This document shows, in pieces, positions 24,114-33,500 of a stretch of 35,319 nt of DNA. The position numbers were made by a program, and so were the translations under genes. Each line of letters begins with the position of its first letter. Within the stretch, counting starts at the first letter, position 1. The notes under the pieces are model-generated. The model made no database searches and was not told the origin of the DNA. It worked only from the letters and a program-made list of their open reading frames with translations. The stretch lies in NCBI GenBank assembly GCA_020630295.1, contig JAHDBR010000007.1:31272-66590 (forward strand), written 5' to 3'. The stretch comes from Sphingomonadaceae bacterium. GTDB lineage: Bacteria > Pseudomonadota > Alphaproteobacteria > Sphingomonadales > Sphingomonadaceae.

Positions 24114-24863
24114 ATGAACGACCTCACCAATGATAGCGACCGCGTAATCAGCGAGGCACGGCGCGTCCGCGATGATAATCGTATGGGCGGGCGCCACCGG
24201 TTGGAAGGCTCCATCGGCCAAGGGTCTGCCAAACTGAAACGCAAGCATTGGCTCAAGAAAGCGCGCAATATTGCAATTGCCGTGGCGGTTATTTTCGCAG
24301 CCGTTACTGCAGCTGGGATCGTCCTCGAAGGGATCGGCTTTGTCGGTATCGTTGTGGCGTTCTTTGCCCTTCTGGCGGCCTTTGGCGTGTTCGGAACATT
24401 CCCGCGCATAAAGGCCCCCAAACGGGCTGACCTCACCAAAGGTGATGTCCGCAGCATGGTTGGCAAGACAGAGCTTTGGCTGGAACATCAGCGCCCTGCC
24501 CTGCCTCCGCCAGCCGCAAAGATTGTCGAGGATATGGGCGTTCAACTGGACTCTTTGGGGCTGCAGTTGGAAAGGATTGACCAGTCACATCCAGCCGCGC
24601 AGGAAGTGCGCAAGCTGGTGGGCGAAGTTCTGCCCGAAACCGTGGATTCCTATAAGAACATCCCCGCTCATTTGCGCGGCGAGAAGCGTGCCGGTGCAAC
24701 TCCGGACCAGCAAGTGACCGAAAGCCTTGGGAAAATTAGCAAGGAAATCGACCACGTTACACGCCAACTGGCCGAAGGGTCGCTGGACGATCTGGCGATT
24801 AAAACGCGCTATCTCGAATATAAATACGGAGAGGGCGAAGATACGTCCTCGAAAGGAAGCTGA
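24114..24863 (+). CDS. XpaC-like membrane protein
   Basis: The 249-residue product has two adjacent membrane helices near residues 50-97 (IAIAVAVIFAAVTAAGIVL; IGFVGIVVAFFALLAAFGVFG) after a charged N-terminus. A long, helical cytoplasmic part follows (MVGKTELWLEHQRPALPPPAAKIVEDMG and the rest). It resembles the XpaC family (once called 5-bromo-4-chloroindolyl phosphate hydrolysis protein), which is often next to telA; its biochemical role is unknown. The ATG at 24114 is chosen over a TTG at 24096. It ends overlapping the next start by one base (TGATG). Confidence 0.75.
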   Translation: MNDLTNDSDRVISEARRVRDDNRMGGRHRLEGSIGQGSAKLKRKHWLKKARNIAIAVAVIFAAVTAAGIVLEGIGFVGIVVAFFALLAAFGVFGTFPRIKAPKRADLTKGDVRSMVGKTELWLEHQRPALPPPAAKIVEDMGVQLDSLGLQLERIDQSHPAAQEVRKLVGEVLPETVDSYKNIPAHLRGEKRAGATPDQQVTESLGKISKEIDHVTRQLAEGSLDDLAIKTRYLEYKYGEGEDTSSKGS

Positions 24864-25174
24864 TGCGCGTTGCCATCCCACATGATCTGCCGCGCGAAGA
24901 AGTGCGCAAACGCCTGCACGAACGCAGCCATGAAATCGCGGATCACATTCCGGGCGGAATGGCTCAGGTGACCACGGACTGGGCTGGCGAAGACCAGATG
25001 AACATTAATGTGAACGCGATGGGGCAGGATCTGCGCGGACTGGTGGACATTCAGGACGGTCAATTGGTGTTTGAGATTGCGCTGCCGATGGCGCTCAGCT
25101 TTGTGGAGCCGATTATTGCCGGAGCCATTAAGCAGCAGGGCCAGAAAATGCTCGCCCCGCCCTCTGACAGCTAA
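24863..25174 (+). CDS. Polyhydroxyalkanoic acid system (PHA_gran_rgn) family protein
   Basis: The 103-residue protein begins MRVAIPHDLPREEVRKRLHE and has a segment VDIQDGQLVFEIALPMALSFVEP, both like the small PHA-granule-region family. Such proteins are found with granule and acid-stress genes and have no established biochemistry. Its start overlaps the XpaC-like stop (TGATG), so translation is coupled. Its stop overlaps that of the convergent DUF2721 gene. Membership of a telA operon is unusual in my experience. Confidence 0.7.
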   Translation: MRVAIPHDLPREEVRKRLHERSHEIADHIPGGMAQVTTDWAGEDQMNINVNAMGQDLRGLVDIQDGQLVFEIALPMALSFVEPIIAGAIKQQGQKMLAPPSDS

Positions 25175-25611
25175 ATCTTCCGGTCCAGTTCCAGATAGGT
25201 TTCCGGTATTCTGAGAGATGCCGAAGCTTCGCGCGTTTCCAGCAAGAAGAGCACCAATCCGATCAGCAGCAATGCAATTGAGGCAATGAAGAAGCCGGCA
25301 GCGATCTGGTCAATCTCTGTCCCGGTCAATCCGCCGACAAACAAAATGACCACGGTGGTTCCGATCAAAAGACCGCTGATAACCAGCATCAATATGGCCC
25401 GCCCGACCAGCTCAATCCGTTTGGCGATCGACCGGATTTCACACACCACCATATCATGATCCGCCCCTTGAGTGGCGGCGTGCATTTCCTGAAGCATCCG
25501 TGACCGGTCCACGACCCGTCCAAGCCTGGTGGTCAGGAAGTTAAGGATGCTTCCGATCGCGACCAGCAGGAAAACCGGCGTCAGCGAGACTTGGATAGTT
25601 TCGGCAATCAT
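25171..25611 (-). CDS. DUF2721-family membrane protein
   Basis: The 146-residue product has the DUF2721 pattern: an N-terminal membrane helix with LLVAIGSILNFLTTRLGRVVDRSR, a hydrophilic stretch, and two or three further helices (ILMLVISGLLIGTTVVILFVGG and FFIASIALLLIGLVLFLLET). The function is unknown. The ribosome site is weak. The stop overlaps that of the PHA-type gene. The 109-base gap to manC (25612-25720) holds no recognised feature. Confidence 0.85.
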   Translation of the reverse strand: MIAETIQVSLTPVFLLVAIGSILNFLTTRLGRVVDRSRMLQEMHAATQGADHDMVVCEIRSIAKRIELVGRAILMLVISGLLIGTTVVILFVGGLTGTEIDQIAAGFFIASIALLLIGLVLFLLETREASASLRIPETYLELDRKI

Positions 25612-25720
25612 GGAATCTCATTCAAATTTGTTTGGCGGTAAGGCCCTGTATATGCCCTTAGCCACTGCAGATTGCGAGATGCCCGGCTGCGTTAATTTCT
25701 ACAGCGGCTTGATACCAAAC

Positions 25721-26752
25721 CTATTGCGATTTGGCGCCCTGGAGCGTTCCGACACGCTGGGCGCCTTTGCTGGAGGTCACAAGTATTTCGTCACCATCAG
25801 CAACAATGATGGCATCTTTGATGCCGATCGCAGAAATGCGCGGCCCGTCACTATGCACCAGAACATTGCTGCAATCGATCAGTTCAGCCTTGCCGTGTTG
25901 CACGTTGCCGTGGTCATCCGAGTCGCTTGCTTCGTGTAATGCAGCCCAATTGCCAATGTCCGACCATCCCATCGTGACCGGCACCATGGCGGCGCGCTCT
26001 GTGGTTTCCATGACCGCATAATCAATGGAATCGCCGTCAATCGCGCCAAAGTGACCGGCATCGGGATAGACGCAGCGCCCGTCCTCTCGCGCTTGGTCAA
26101 CTGCTTCGCGCAGATGGGCGACCATTTCGGGCCGGTGGCGCTCCAATTCTTCCAAAAACAGTCCGGCGCGAAAGCAAAAAATCCCGCCATTCCAGCTATA
26201 GGATCCGTCTTCTAAAAAGCCGATTGCAGTGGCCAAATCCGGTTTTTCGACAAACCGGTCAACCTGCATACCGCCGCCCATTTCCGGGCCGCGTTTGATA
26301 TATCCGTAACCCGTTTCCGGCTGCGTCGCTTCAATACCAAACGCAACGAGCCAGTTTTCTTCCGCCAGCGAGGATGCCATTTCAGCTGCCGCCACAAAAG
26401 CATTCGTGTCCTTTATGTAGTGATCGCTAGGGCAGACAAGCATCACTGCATCGCTTGGCAGCCGCATCGCAGCAAGCGCAATCGCCGGGGCGGTATTCTT
26501 GCCAACAGGTTCAACGATGATCGCCGCATCGGGAGCGCTTAACTGGGCTTCCACCAGATCCAGATGCTTCTGCCCGGTGACGATGGTCGGCGCTGCAAAA
26601 GTCTGGCGGTTGGCAGAACGTTCCAGCGTCTGCTCGAAAAGGCTCTTGCGCCCCAGCAATGGCAGGAACGGTTTCGGCTTGTCTGCACGGCTTTTGGGCC
26701 AAAGACGGGTGCCGCTTCCGCCGCACAGGATCACTGGATAAATTTTGCTCAT
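25721..26752 (-). CDS. manC: Mannose-1-phosphate guanylyltransferase (GDP-mannose pyrophosphorylase)
   Basis: The 343-residue enzyme makes GDP-mannose from GTP and mannose-1-phosphate for surface polysaccharide or glycan synthesis. The nucleotidyltransferase signature CGGSGTRLWP is at 10-19 and FVEKPD near residue 165. It also has VCPSDHYI and WNGGIF. It is the short form without the C-terminal phosphomannose isomerase cupin domain found in longer ManC proteins. The ATG at 26752 follows AAAGGG; a GTG two codons earlier (26758) is in frame. It lies downstream of tonB with a 52-base gap. Confidence 0.92.
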   Translation of the reverse strand: MSKIYPVILCGGSGTRLWPKSRADKPKPFLPLLGRKSLFEQTLERSANRQTFAAPTIVTGQKHLDLVEAQLSAPDAAIIVEPVGKNTAPAIALAAMRLPSDAVMLVCPSDHYIKDTNAFVAAAEMASSLAEENWLVAFGIEATQPETGYGYIKRGPEMGGGMQVDRFVEKPDLATAIGFLEDGSYSWNGGIFCFRAGLFLEELERHRPEMVAHLREAVDQAREDGRCVYPDAGHFGAIDGDSIDYAVMETTERAAMVPVTMGWSDIGNWAALHEASDSDDHGNVQHGKAELIDCSNVLVHSDGPRISAIGIKDAIIVADGDEILVTSSKGAQRVGTLQGAKSQ

Positions 26753-26804
26753 ATGCACCCTTTACCCGTTCTGTCTTAAAATGATTTGAAAATCGGATTT
26801 TCGT

Positions 26805-27536
26805 CTACCGCGCCTGCCGGAATTCCTGCTTCCAGCCAAATTCGGATTCCACCGGTTCGCCATTCGCATCAGTCGCCGGCTTGAAGCGGAACCGCGCCAT
26901 CGCCAGGTCGCAGGTAATCCGGTCAGTCTCTGGGAACGGGCTCTTACGAAAAACGCGGCAGCGTTTCGGCAAGCCATCCTTGCCGACCAAAATCGCGACG
27001 CTGACCGATGTGCCGAAACGGGCCTGCCGTCCGCCCTCCGGCACCGGATAATCCTGCGCAGAGCTAATACTGCCCGCAATTTTGACAGCCTTCGTAACAG
27101 CCACGCCGCCGCGCCCGCTGCCGGAATTGCCGCTGCCGGTCCCCTCGCCCTGTCCCGCAGCTCCGGTTCCTTCGCCGGTTTCTTTCGCACCAGATGTGTC
27201 GGCGGAGCCTGTCGAGGACGCCTTTGGCATCGGCGCGTCTTGCGGGATCGGCACCTTGGGTGCCGTCACCGGCTTGGGCGTCGCCTTCTTGCCCGGATCG
27301 CCAGCCGCTCCCTGATCAGGGACGGGTTCGTTTTCCTCCGGTGGCGGCGGCGGTTCGTCAGGCGTGGTCACGGTGACGGTAAAGGTCGAGACAATGCTTT
27401 GTTCTGCGGTTGCGACCATGCCGGGCGCAAAAGCCCGCGCCAGCCCGTAAATTGCCGCAATATGCAGCAGCACAATCAGCACAATCGTGCCCGGTTTGGG
27501 CTTGCGCCGCGTGTTTGAGAATTTCGTTTCCGCCAC
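26805..27536 (-). CDS. tonB: Energy-transducing protein TonB
   Basis: The 243-residue protein has the TonB layout. A short N-terminal segment precedes a membrane helix (about 13-35, TIVLIVLLHIAAIYGLARAF). A Pro/Glu-rich periplasmic part with PPPPPEENEPVP and a Gly/Ser-rich linker follow. The C-terminal TonB domain (about 160-243) starts near YPVPEGGRQARFG and contains VAILVGKDGLPKRCRVFRKS. It would drive the two TonB-dependent receptors of this window, although no exbB or exbD is adjacent. No ATG fits: GTG at 27536, with GGAG upstream at normal spacing, is preferred over GTG at 27557. Longer frames would run into the divergent histidine kinase gene. Confidence 0.88.
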   Translation of the reverse strand: MAETKFSNTRRKPKPGTIVLIVLLHIAAIYGLARAFAPGMVATAEQSIVSTFTVTVTTPDEPPPPPEENEPVPDQGAAGDPGKKATPKPVTAPKVPIPQDAPMPKASSTGSADTSGAKETGEGTGAAGQGEGTGSGNSGSGRGGVAVTKAVKIAGSISSAQDYPVPEGGRQARFGTSVSVAILVGKDGLPKRCRVFRKSPFPETDRITCDLAMARFRFKPATDANGEPVESEFGWKQEFRQAR

Positions 27537-27621
27537 GAACTGCTCCGTATTAGCCACTATGCCGGGATTCACGCTGTTTGCGCTTCCATCAGCTAATTTC
27601 CCTTTGCCAGAGGGAGCGACA

Positions 27622-30495
27622 ATGGACCAGCCTAAGTCAGAAACTACCAATTCAATCGGGGGACCCGAGTTGGAAATGGTCCGGACTACGGGCGATAATC
27701 CGGCAATGCCCGAAACCGGCCACGACCGTTCGCGCATCGCGGCAAGCGTCGCAATATCGTTAATCGCAGGTGCCGCATTTGGGTTGCTGGCTTACTGCAG
27801 CATAGAACTGACCCGCGGCGATGGCAGGGTGGCGGCGGTGTGGTTGCCAAACGCAGTGGCGCTGGCATTCTTATTGCGCGCGAAAGTGCCTTATGAGCCA
27901 CTATTGTTTGCGATGCTGTGGTCCGGCAATGTCGCGGCCAACCTATTCGTTGGCGATCCTTTTCTGCAAGCTGCAGCGCTCTCATCCGCCAATTCGCTGG
28001 AGATACTCGTCGCGGCGAAGCTAATCCGCAGATATTGCGGCAACCGGCCCGATGTGAGAAGAATTTCCGACCTTGGCTGGTTCGTGGTCTTTGCCGGCGG
28101 TGTAGCGCCCATGGCCTCAGCTTGTTTGGCACTGACTGTCTTAGGATCGGGCGAGGCCTCCCTGATCATCGCCTGGCTCAAATGGACTGTTACCGATGCG
28201 CTGGGCATGATCATAATCGCGCCCGCGCTGCTGATTTTTTATGACAGCTTCAGCCAGCCGCGCGCGCTGGAAGACCGCGAGCTTGCCGAAGGCGCAATCC
28301 TGACTTTGTTCGGGATTGCCGCGACCTATGCGATTTTCCAGCAATCCGCTTATCCGCTGCTGTTTCTGGTGGCACCGATTGTGGTGATCCACGCTTTCCG
28401 GCTTGGCAGCTTCGGCACTGCATTGGCAGTTACTGAGGTAGCGGTAATCTCTACCCTGATGACGTGGAAGGGCACGGGCCCGATCAGCCTGATCGACAGT
28501 TCCATGACGAGCGAGCTGATAGTCTTGCAGGCCTTTCTCGCATCGGCATTTTTCATGGGCCTTCCGGTTGCGGCCGTCCTCAATCAGGAACGCTACGCGG
28601 TTTCCCGATTGGCGGAACGGCAGGCGCAGCTCAGGCTGCTCGCGAACAATATTACAGATGCCGTGCTGCGATATGACACTGACGGCGTTTGCACATATGC
28701 TTCCCCATCGGTGCGCGACGTGCTGGGCGAAAAGTCCGCAGCCTTTCTTGGCATTCGCGCGTCGCACAGAGTCCACCCCGAGGCAAAGGTTGCGATCACC
28801 CAAGCCGAAGCAAACCTGCTCAGCGGTGCAAGTAAAAAAGAGCGGTTCACCTATCGCCGCTATTTGGATGATGAAGACGGCGAGCCTGTCTATATTGAGG
28901 CTGATGCGGCCATTGCTGTGAACCGGACCACGCGTGAGCCAGAGGGCATTGTTGTGTCCGCACGAAACGTGACTCACCGCGTCAAGCTGGAGAGAGATTT
29001 GAAACGCGCGCGCCGCCATGCAGAAAATGCGGCAATCGCAAAATCCCAGTTCCTGGCCAATATGAGCCATGAAATCCGGACGCCGATGAACGGGGTATTG
29101 GGTTTCGCCGAACTCCTGCTGCAAGCCGACTTACCCGAGGAACAACGTCGCCACGCGGCCCTGATCGAAGAATCAGGCACCAGTATGATGCGGTTGCTGA
29201 ACGACATCCTCGACATATCCAAGATCGAAGCGGGCCAGATGGCCACCGTGAAAGAGGCTGTTGATTTACGCCATTTAGCGGAAAATTGTTTGCGGCTACA
29301 TTCGGCCAATGCTGAACAGAAAGGTATTTCGATCAATTTGGAGGTTGCTGACGGACTACCGGAACTGATCGAAAGCGATGCACTGCGCGTTCGCCAGATT
29401 GTGCTCAACCTCCTCGGTAACGCAGTTAAATTTACCCACAATGGCGAGATTGATATCAAAATAATGGCTGAGGGCGACAAAGTGGCGGTCGCCGTCAAAG
29501 ACAGCGGCATTGGAATTGAGGCTGACCGTCTGGAGGCGATATTCCATCCGTTCGAACAAGCGGACAACGCGACATCGCGGAAATTTGGCGGCACCGGCCT
29601 TGGCCTTTCAATCAGCTCCAATCTCGCGCGGCTTTTAGGGGGGGCGCTGGATGCGCATAGCGCCATGGGGGAAGGGTCGACCTTTACCCTTCGCTTGCCA
29701 CTGGTTGAACCGAGCGCGGCAGTGCGCACCAATGGGCCTGCATCCACTTCATCGGATCCGGCCGATCTGGTCCAAGGGTCGAAAATCCTGCTGGCCGAGG
29801 ACCATGACATCAACCAGATACTTGTGACCACCATGCTGGAACGCTGCGGTCAGAGCGTAGAGGTGGCCGAGAATGGTCAGCTGGCAGTGGCTGCAATTAT
29901 GGCTGCCAAAGCAAGCGGCACGCCCTTTGATCTGGTACTTATGGATGTGCAGATGCCCGAGATCGACGGTTATCTGGCGACACAGACGGTTCGCAATTTA
30001 GGGATCACGGCGGAGGAGCTGCCCATCATCGCCCTGACCGCCAACGCGTTTGAAGACGATATACACGCTGCGCAAGGCGCCGGAATGCAGGACCATCTTG
30101 CCAAACCCTTGCAATTTGACCGGTTGGTTGAAACGCTCGCAAAATGGCTACCCTCGGCCGCAATTCCGCATGAGGCCCGGCAGCAAGTCAGCGCAAGCAA
30201 GCCCCCTCCTGCAACTTCACAACCATCATCTTCCGGCCCGTCATTGCAGGAACGGTGGGCCGAGCGGCGCGGAGAAGCGCTTGAGGCGGTCTCCGAGGCG
30301 CTACGCAAGGGCCACTGGACCGGCGAGCCGGCGGAAGAATTGGGCCGTATCGTCCACAAGCTGGCCGGCACTGCGGGAATGTTCGGCGAAGACGAATTGG
30401 GCCGCCGTGCAAGCGAGCTGGACCGCGCGTTGCAATCAGAAAGTTCGGATACAGAGCGCAGTGAACTGGCCGAGAGGCTGCTGCGCGCAGCTTAG
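27622..30495 (+). CDS. MASE1 hybrid sensor histidine kinase (PAS, HisKA, HATPase, receiver, Hpt)
   Basis: The 957-residue membrane kinase has an N-terminal MASE1 sensor of about eight helices (about 35-325). A PAS domain follows (333-455), then HisKA with the phospho-acceptor His483 in SHEIRTPMNG and a HATPase domain with the N box near 596 and the G box near 655. The receiver has Asp775 in VLMDVQMP. Last is an Hpt-like C-terminus with His912 in HKLAGTAG. It can therefore carry out a complete phosphorelay within one chain, passing phosphate to an unlinked regulator. ATG at 27622 follows GGGAG; the longer frame to 27487 overlaps tonB. No response regulator with an output domain is adjacent. 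The signal is unknown. Confidence 0.9.
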   Translation: MDQPKSETTNSIGGPELEMVRTTGDNPAMPETGHDRSRIAASVAISLIAGAAFGLLAYCSIELTRGDGRVAAVWLPNAVALAFLLRAKVPYEPLLFAMLWSGNVAANLFVGDPFLQAAALSSANSLEILVAAKLIRRYCGNRPDVRRISDLGWFVVFAGGVAPMASACLALTVLGSGEASLIIAWLKWTVTDALGMIIIAPALLIFYDSFSQPRALEDRELAEGAILTLFGIAATYAIFQQSAYPLLFLVAPIVVIHAFRLGSFGTALAVTEVAVISTLMTWKGTGPISLIDSSMTSELIVLQAFLASAFFMGLPVAAVLNQERYAVSRLAERQAQLRLLANNITDAVLRYDTDGVCTYASPSVRDVLGEKSAAFLGIRASHRVHPEAKVAITQAEANLLSGASKKERFTYRRYLDDEDGEPVYIEADAAIAVNRTTREPEGIVVSARNVTHRVKLERDLKRARRHAENAAIAKSQFLANMSHEIRTPMNGVLGFAELLLQADLPEEQRRHAALIEESGTSMMRLLNDILDISKIEAGQMATVKEAVDLRHLAENCLRLHSANAEQKGISINLEVADGLPELIESDALRVRQIVLNLLGNAVKFTHNGEIDIKIMAEGDKVAVAVKDSGIGIEADRLEAIFHPFEQADNATSRKFGGTGLGLSISSNLARLLGGALDAHSAMGEGSTFTLRLPLVEPSAAVRTNGPASTSSDPADLVQGSKILLAEDHDINQILVTTMLERCGQSVEVAENGQLAVAAIMAAKASGTPFDLVLMDVQMPEIDGYLATQTVRNLGITAEELPIIALTANAFEDDIHAAQGAGMQDHLAKPLQFDRLVETLAKWLPSAAIPHEARQQVSASKPPPATSQPSSSGPSLQERWAERRGEALEAVSEALRKGHWTGEPAEELGRIVHKLAGTAGMFGEDELGRRASELDRALQSESSDTERSELAERLLRAA

Positions 30496-30525
30496 CTTTT
30501 CGGGAGAACACCGCGCATACAAAAA

Positions 30526-30549
30526 CGGCGGCCCCCGCAGGAGCCGCCG
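30526..30549. terminator. Intrinsic terminator between the kinase and the Oar-like receptor
   Basis: A perfect 7-pair GC stem (30526-30532 with 30543-30549) encloses a 10-base loop. Reading the minus strand it is followed by TTTTT, so it mainly ends the receptor transcript; the plus-strand flank is less T-rich. Confidence 0.75.
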
Positions 30550-30573
30550 CCTTGTTCGTATTATCCGCGCGAA

Positions 30574-33500
30574 TTAGAATTCGTAACGGATACCGACTTG
30601 CAAACGCCATGCAGATGCAGATGTCGAGATGTTCTGACGGTCATTGGCGTTAAAGCCGGAGACGACATAACGTCCTTGTGCATCAACGCCGCTGAGACGG
30701 GCAGGATTGGTCGGATCCACAGCGTTCGGATCGAAACCGCCATTGTCGATCAGATCCACCAGCGAGTTACGGAAGATAACCCGGTTCGCTTCGCTATCGA
30801 TGAAGTTCAGGACGTTATCGAAGTCTACCCAGAGTTCGAACTTGTCTTCAACCAGACCGGTCACGCTGCCGATACCCGGAATTTCCTGACTGAAGCGAAG
30901 ATCCAGATCATATGACCATGGGTTCGAGCAGGTGTTCCGCGGAATTGACTGACCGCGGAAATCGTTGATGCAGTCGAACTGGCTGATGTAGGCATCAAGG
31001 CCAGCTGCTGCTTCAGCCGCAGTTTGTGTGCGCACGAATGCGCCGTTCCGGAAGAAGCCCGAATCTGCGAACACTACGTTCGGATCATTAGGGCCGGTCG
31101 GGACGTAGAGCAGAGCGTTCTCTGTACCCGAACGCGAGTCAGCGAATGTACCGCCGCCATCGAATGTCAGGCTGTATGGACGGCCCGAACGTGCGCGGAA
31201 GAACACACCAAGCTTGGTCGCAAAGTCACCGAAGAACTCTTCACGGAAGCTGACAGCAGCCGTGATGTTGTGACGTGTTTCGAAGTTGGAAGTCGAAACA
31301 GCCGGGTTCTGACGGTCAAATGCAGCCGAACGGTCAAAGTTCGATGTCGCAGTGGAGCTGCCCACGTCACGGTAGTTTTCCGAATCCGTGAAGGCATAAC
31401 CGAAGCGCAGGTTCACCGAACCGCCATCTGTAAAGATGCCGCCGTTGAAACGCTTGGACAGCAATACCGATGCGATGTGGCTTTCATAGTCCTGACCATT
31501 GGTCAGCTGAATGAAATCATCGATATCGGCACCGAAGCAGCCAGCAGTCACGCCGGTATATGTCGGCGGAGTTCCGCCGGTACCGACCAGAGTCGCATCA
31601 CAGCCCGCAAATGTCGGGTCAATGGCTGCATAGATCGGGCGGCCATCGACAGTGAAGCCGTCTACACCGTTACGAATGTCGATCGTCTGCGACAGATCAA
31701 CAAAGTTCAGCGGATTGTTAAACTGGCTGTAGATGTAATCGAGGTTCAGCTTCCAGCCGCTAAAGATGCCGCTTTCGGTGCCGAAATCAGTGCTGAAACC
31801 GAGATTTGCGCGCGTCACAACCGGAACCTTGAAGTTAGGATCGGTTGATTGAACGTCTGCTCCGCCGCGTGCAGCTCTGTCCGAACCGGACTGCCTTACG
31901 CAAGCAGGGAAACCAGCAAAGTTACCGTTTGCGTCCAGCGCATTGGTCGGACGGTCTGCCGAAGAACAGAATACCGAAGTACCCAGTGCCGACGAGAAGC
32001 CGTTATTCGAGAATGCGTTAGAGAAGAACACAACCGGGTCACCGCCAGTGAACTGGCCAACACCGCCGGTCAGGCGCGAGTTGCTGAAGAAACCGGAATT
32101 GTCGAACTCATAAGTCGCAGAGAGACGCGGCAGGAATACCGGATCAATCTTGCCGAAAGAGTTCGAGTTGGTGAAACCGTAACGCTGGGCGAATAGCGGG
32201 TTGGCGCGCGGCGCGTCACCTGCATAAAGCTGCGCACGGATACCGGCTGTGACCGAAAGCTGGTCAGTCGCCTGCCAATCATCCTGAACATAGAACGAGT
32301 AGATAGTACGGCCGAATGTCGCAGCAGCTTCGTTAATGTCACCGGTTGGGGTAGCATTGATGTCAGCAGCGTAGGAGTTGCCGCCAACGATATCATCCGC
32401 ATCGGGGAAGAAGCTGAAGCCGGTGGTTAGAACGCCGTTTTCGAAATCATCGAGATTTGCGAAATACAGCGAACCGGTCGCATTGATGGCGAACAGGTTG
32501 TAGATTTCCAGATCGTTGATCTCGGTGCCGATCTTGAACTGGTGATCGCCTGCATCGATGTTCATCTGGAACTTGGCTTGGTTGATTGTGCTTTCCAGCG
32601 CGTTGGCCGAACGGAAGATGCCCGGTCCTGTGCTGAATGTGCCGGTATCGCCATCAGGGCCGACATTACCTACTACGAGGCGAACAGTCGGGTTGTCCGA
32701 TTGTGCTTCACCGAAGCCAAATGGCCCCTGAACGTCAGAAACTTCCGAACGGGAAAGACGCAGTTCGGTAGAAACCTTGTCGCTCCAGTCGGAGTACAGA
32801 CGGACGGAGTAATAATCGGACTGGGTGCCTTCATCTTCAAAGCTGTTCAGACCAGTGATGTTGTCACCGCCGAAGTCCGATTCAACGTTGCTTTCTTCAA
32901 GACGCTGATAGGTTGCTTCTACGCGGTGATCCCCGAGATAGGCATCCAGACGGCCGAAATAGCGGACGCTGGTTTCAGGCAATGTGGTCGGATAGCCGCC
33001 AATGTCCTGGCCATATACGTTGTTCGCAATCTGCGCGAACCGGTCAAAATCCGCCTGTGTGGCGAAATCAGCTTCGTTGGCAAAGCCTGCGCCTGACGGG
33101 CCGAAATCATTGGCATCGCCAAGATCTGTTTCTTCGTAACCGGCGTAGAAGAACAAGCGATCAGGGATGATCGGACCGCCAAGTGTTGCACCCCAGCGCT
33201 TTTCGCTGCCCGAAGACAGGTTCGAAACCGAACCGTCAGGACGGACAAGCGTGTCAGCCAGCATGCTGTCATCGTAATATGTGTAAAAAGCCGAACCGTG
33301 GAATTCGTTCTGACCGGACTTGGTCACAACGTTTACCAGACAGCCGGTGAATTCTGAATATTCAACGTCGAATGGCGCGAATTCAACCGAAGTTTCGCGA
33401 ACCACATCGAATGGCAAAGGTAGCGAGTTCCGCGCTGCAAACGGTGTGCCGTTCAGGCCGAATACGTCCGCCTGCACGATACCGTCGACAGTGAAAGTGT

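Noticed and set aside
23021-24466. 481-residue minus-strand open frame across telA and the XpaC-like gene
   Set aside because: It lies antisense to two well-supported genes, has no recognisable domain, and its composition is that of a shadow frame created by codon bias.
26788-26802. AT-rich hairpin between tonB and manC as a terminator
   Set aside because: The six-pair stem is made largely of A-T pairs with no GC core, and the two genes are close enough to be co-transcribed.
31024-31848. 274-residue plus-strand open frame within the Oar-like receptor gene
   Set aside because: Its cysteine- and arginine-rich product has no family features and the opposite strand encodes a certain receptor.
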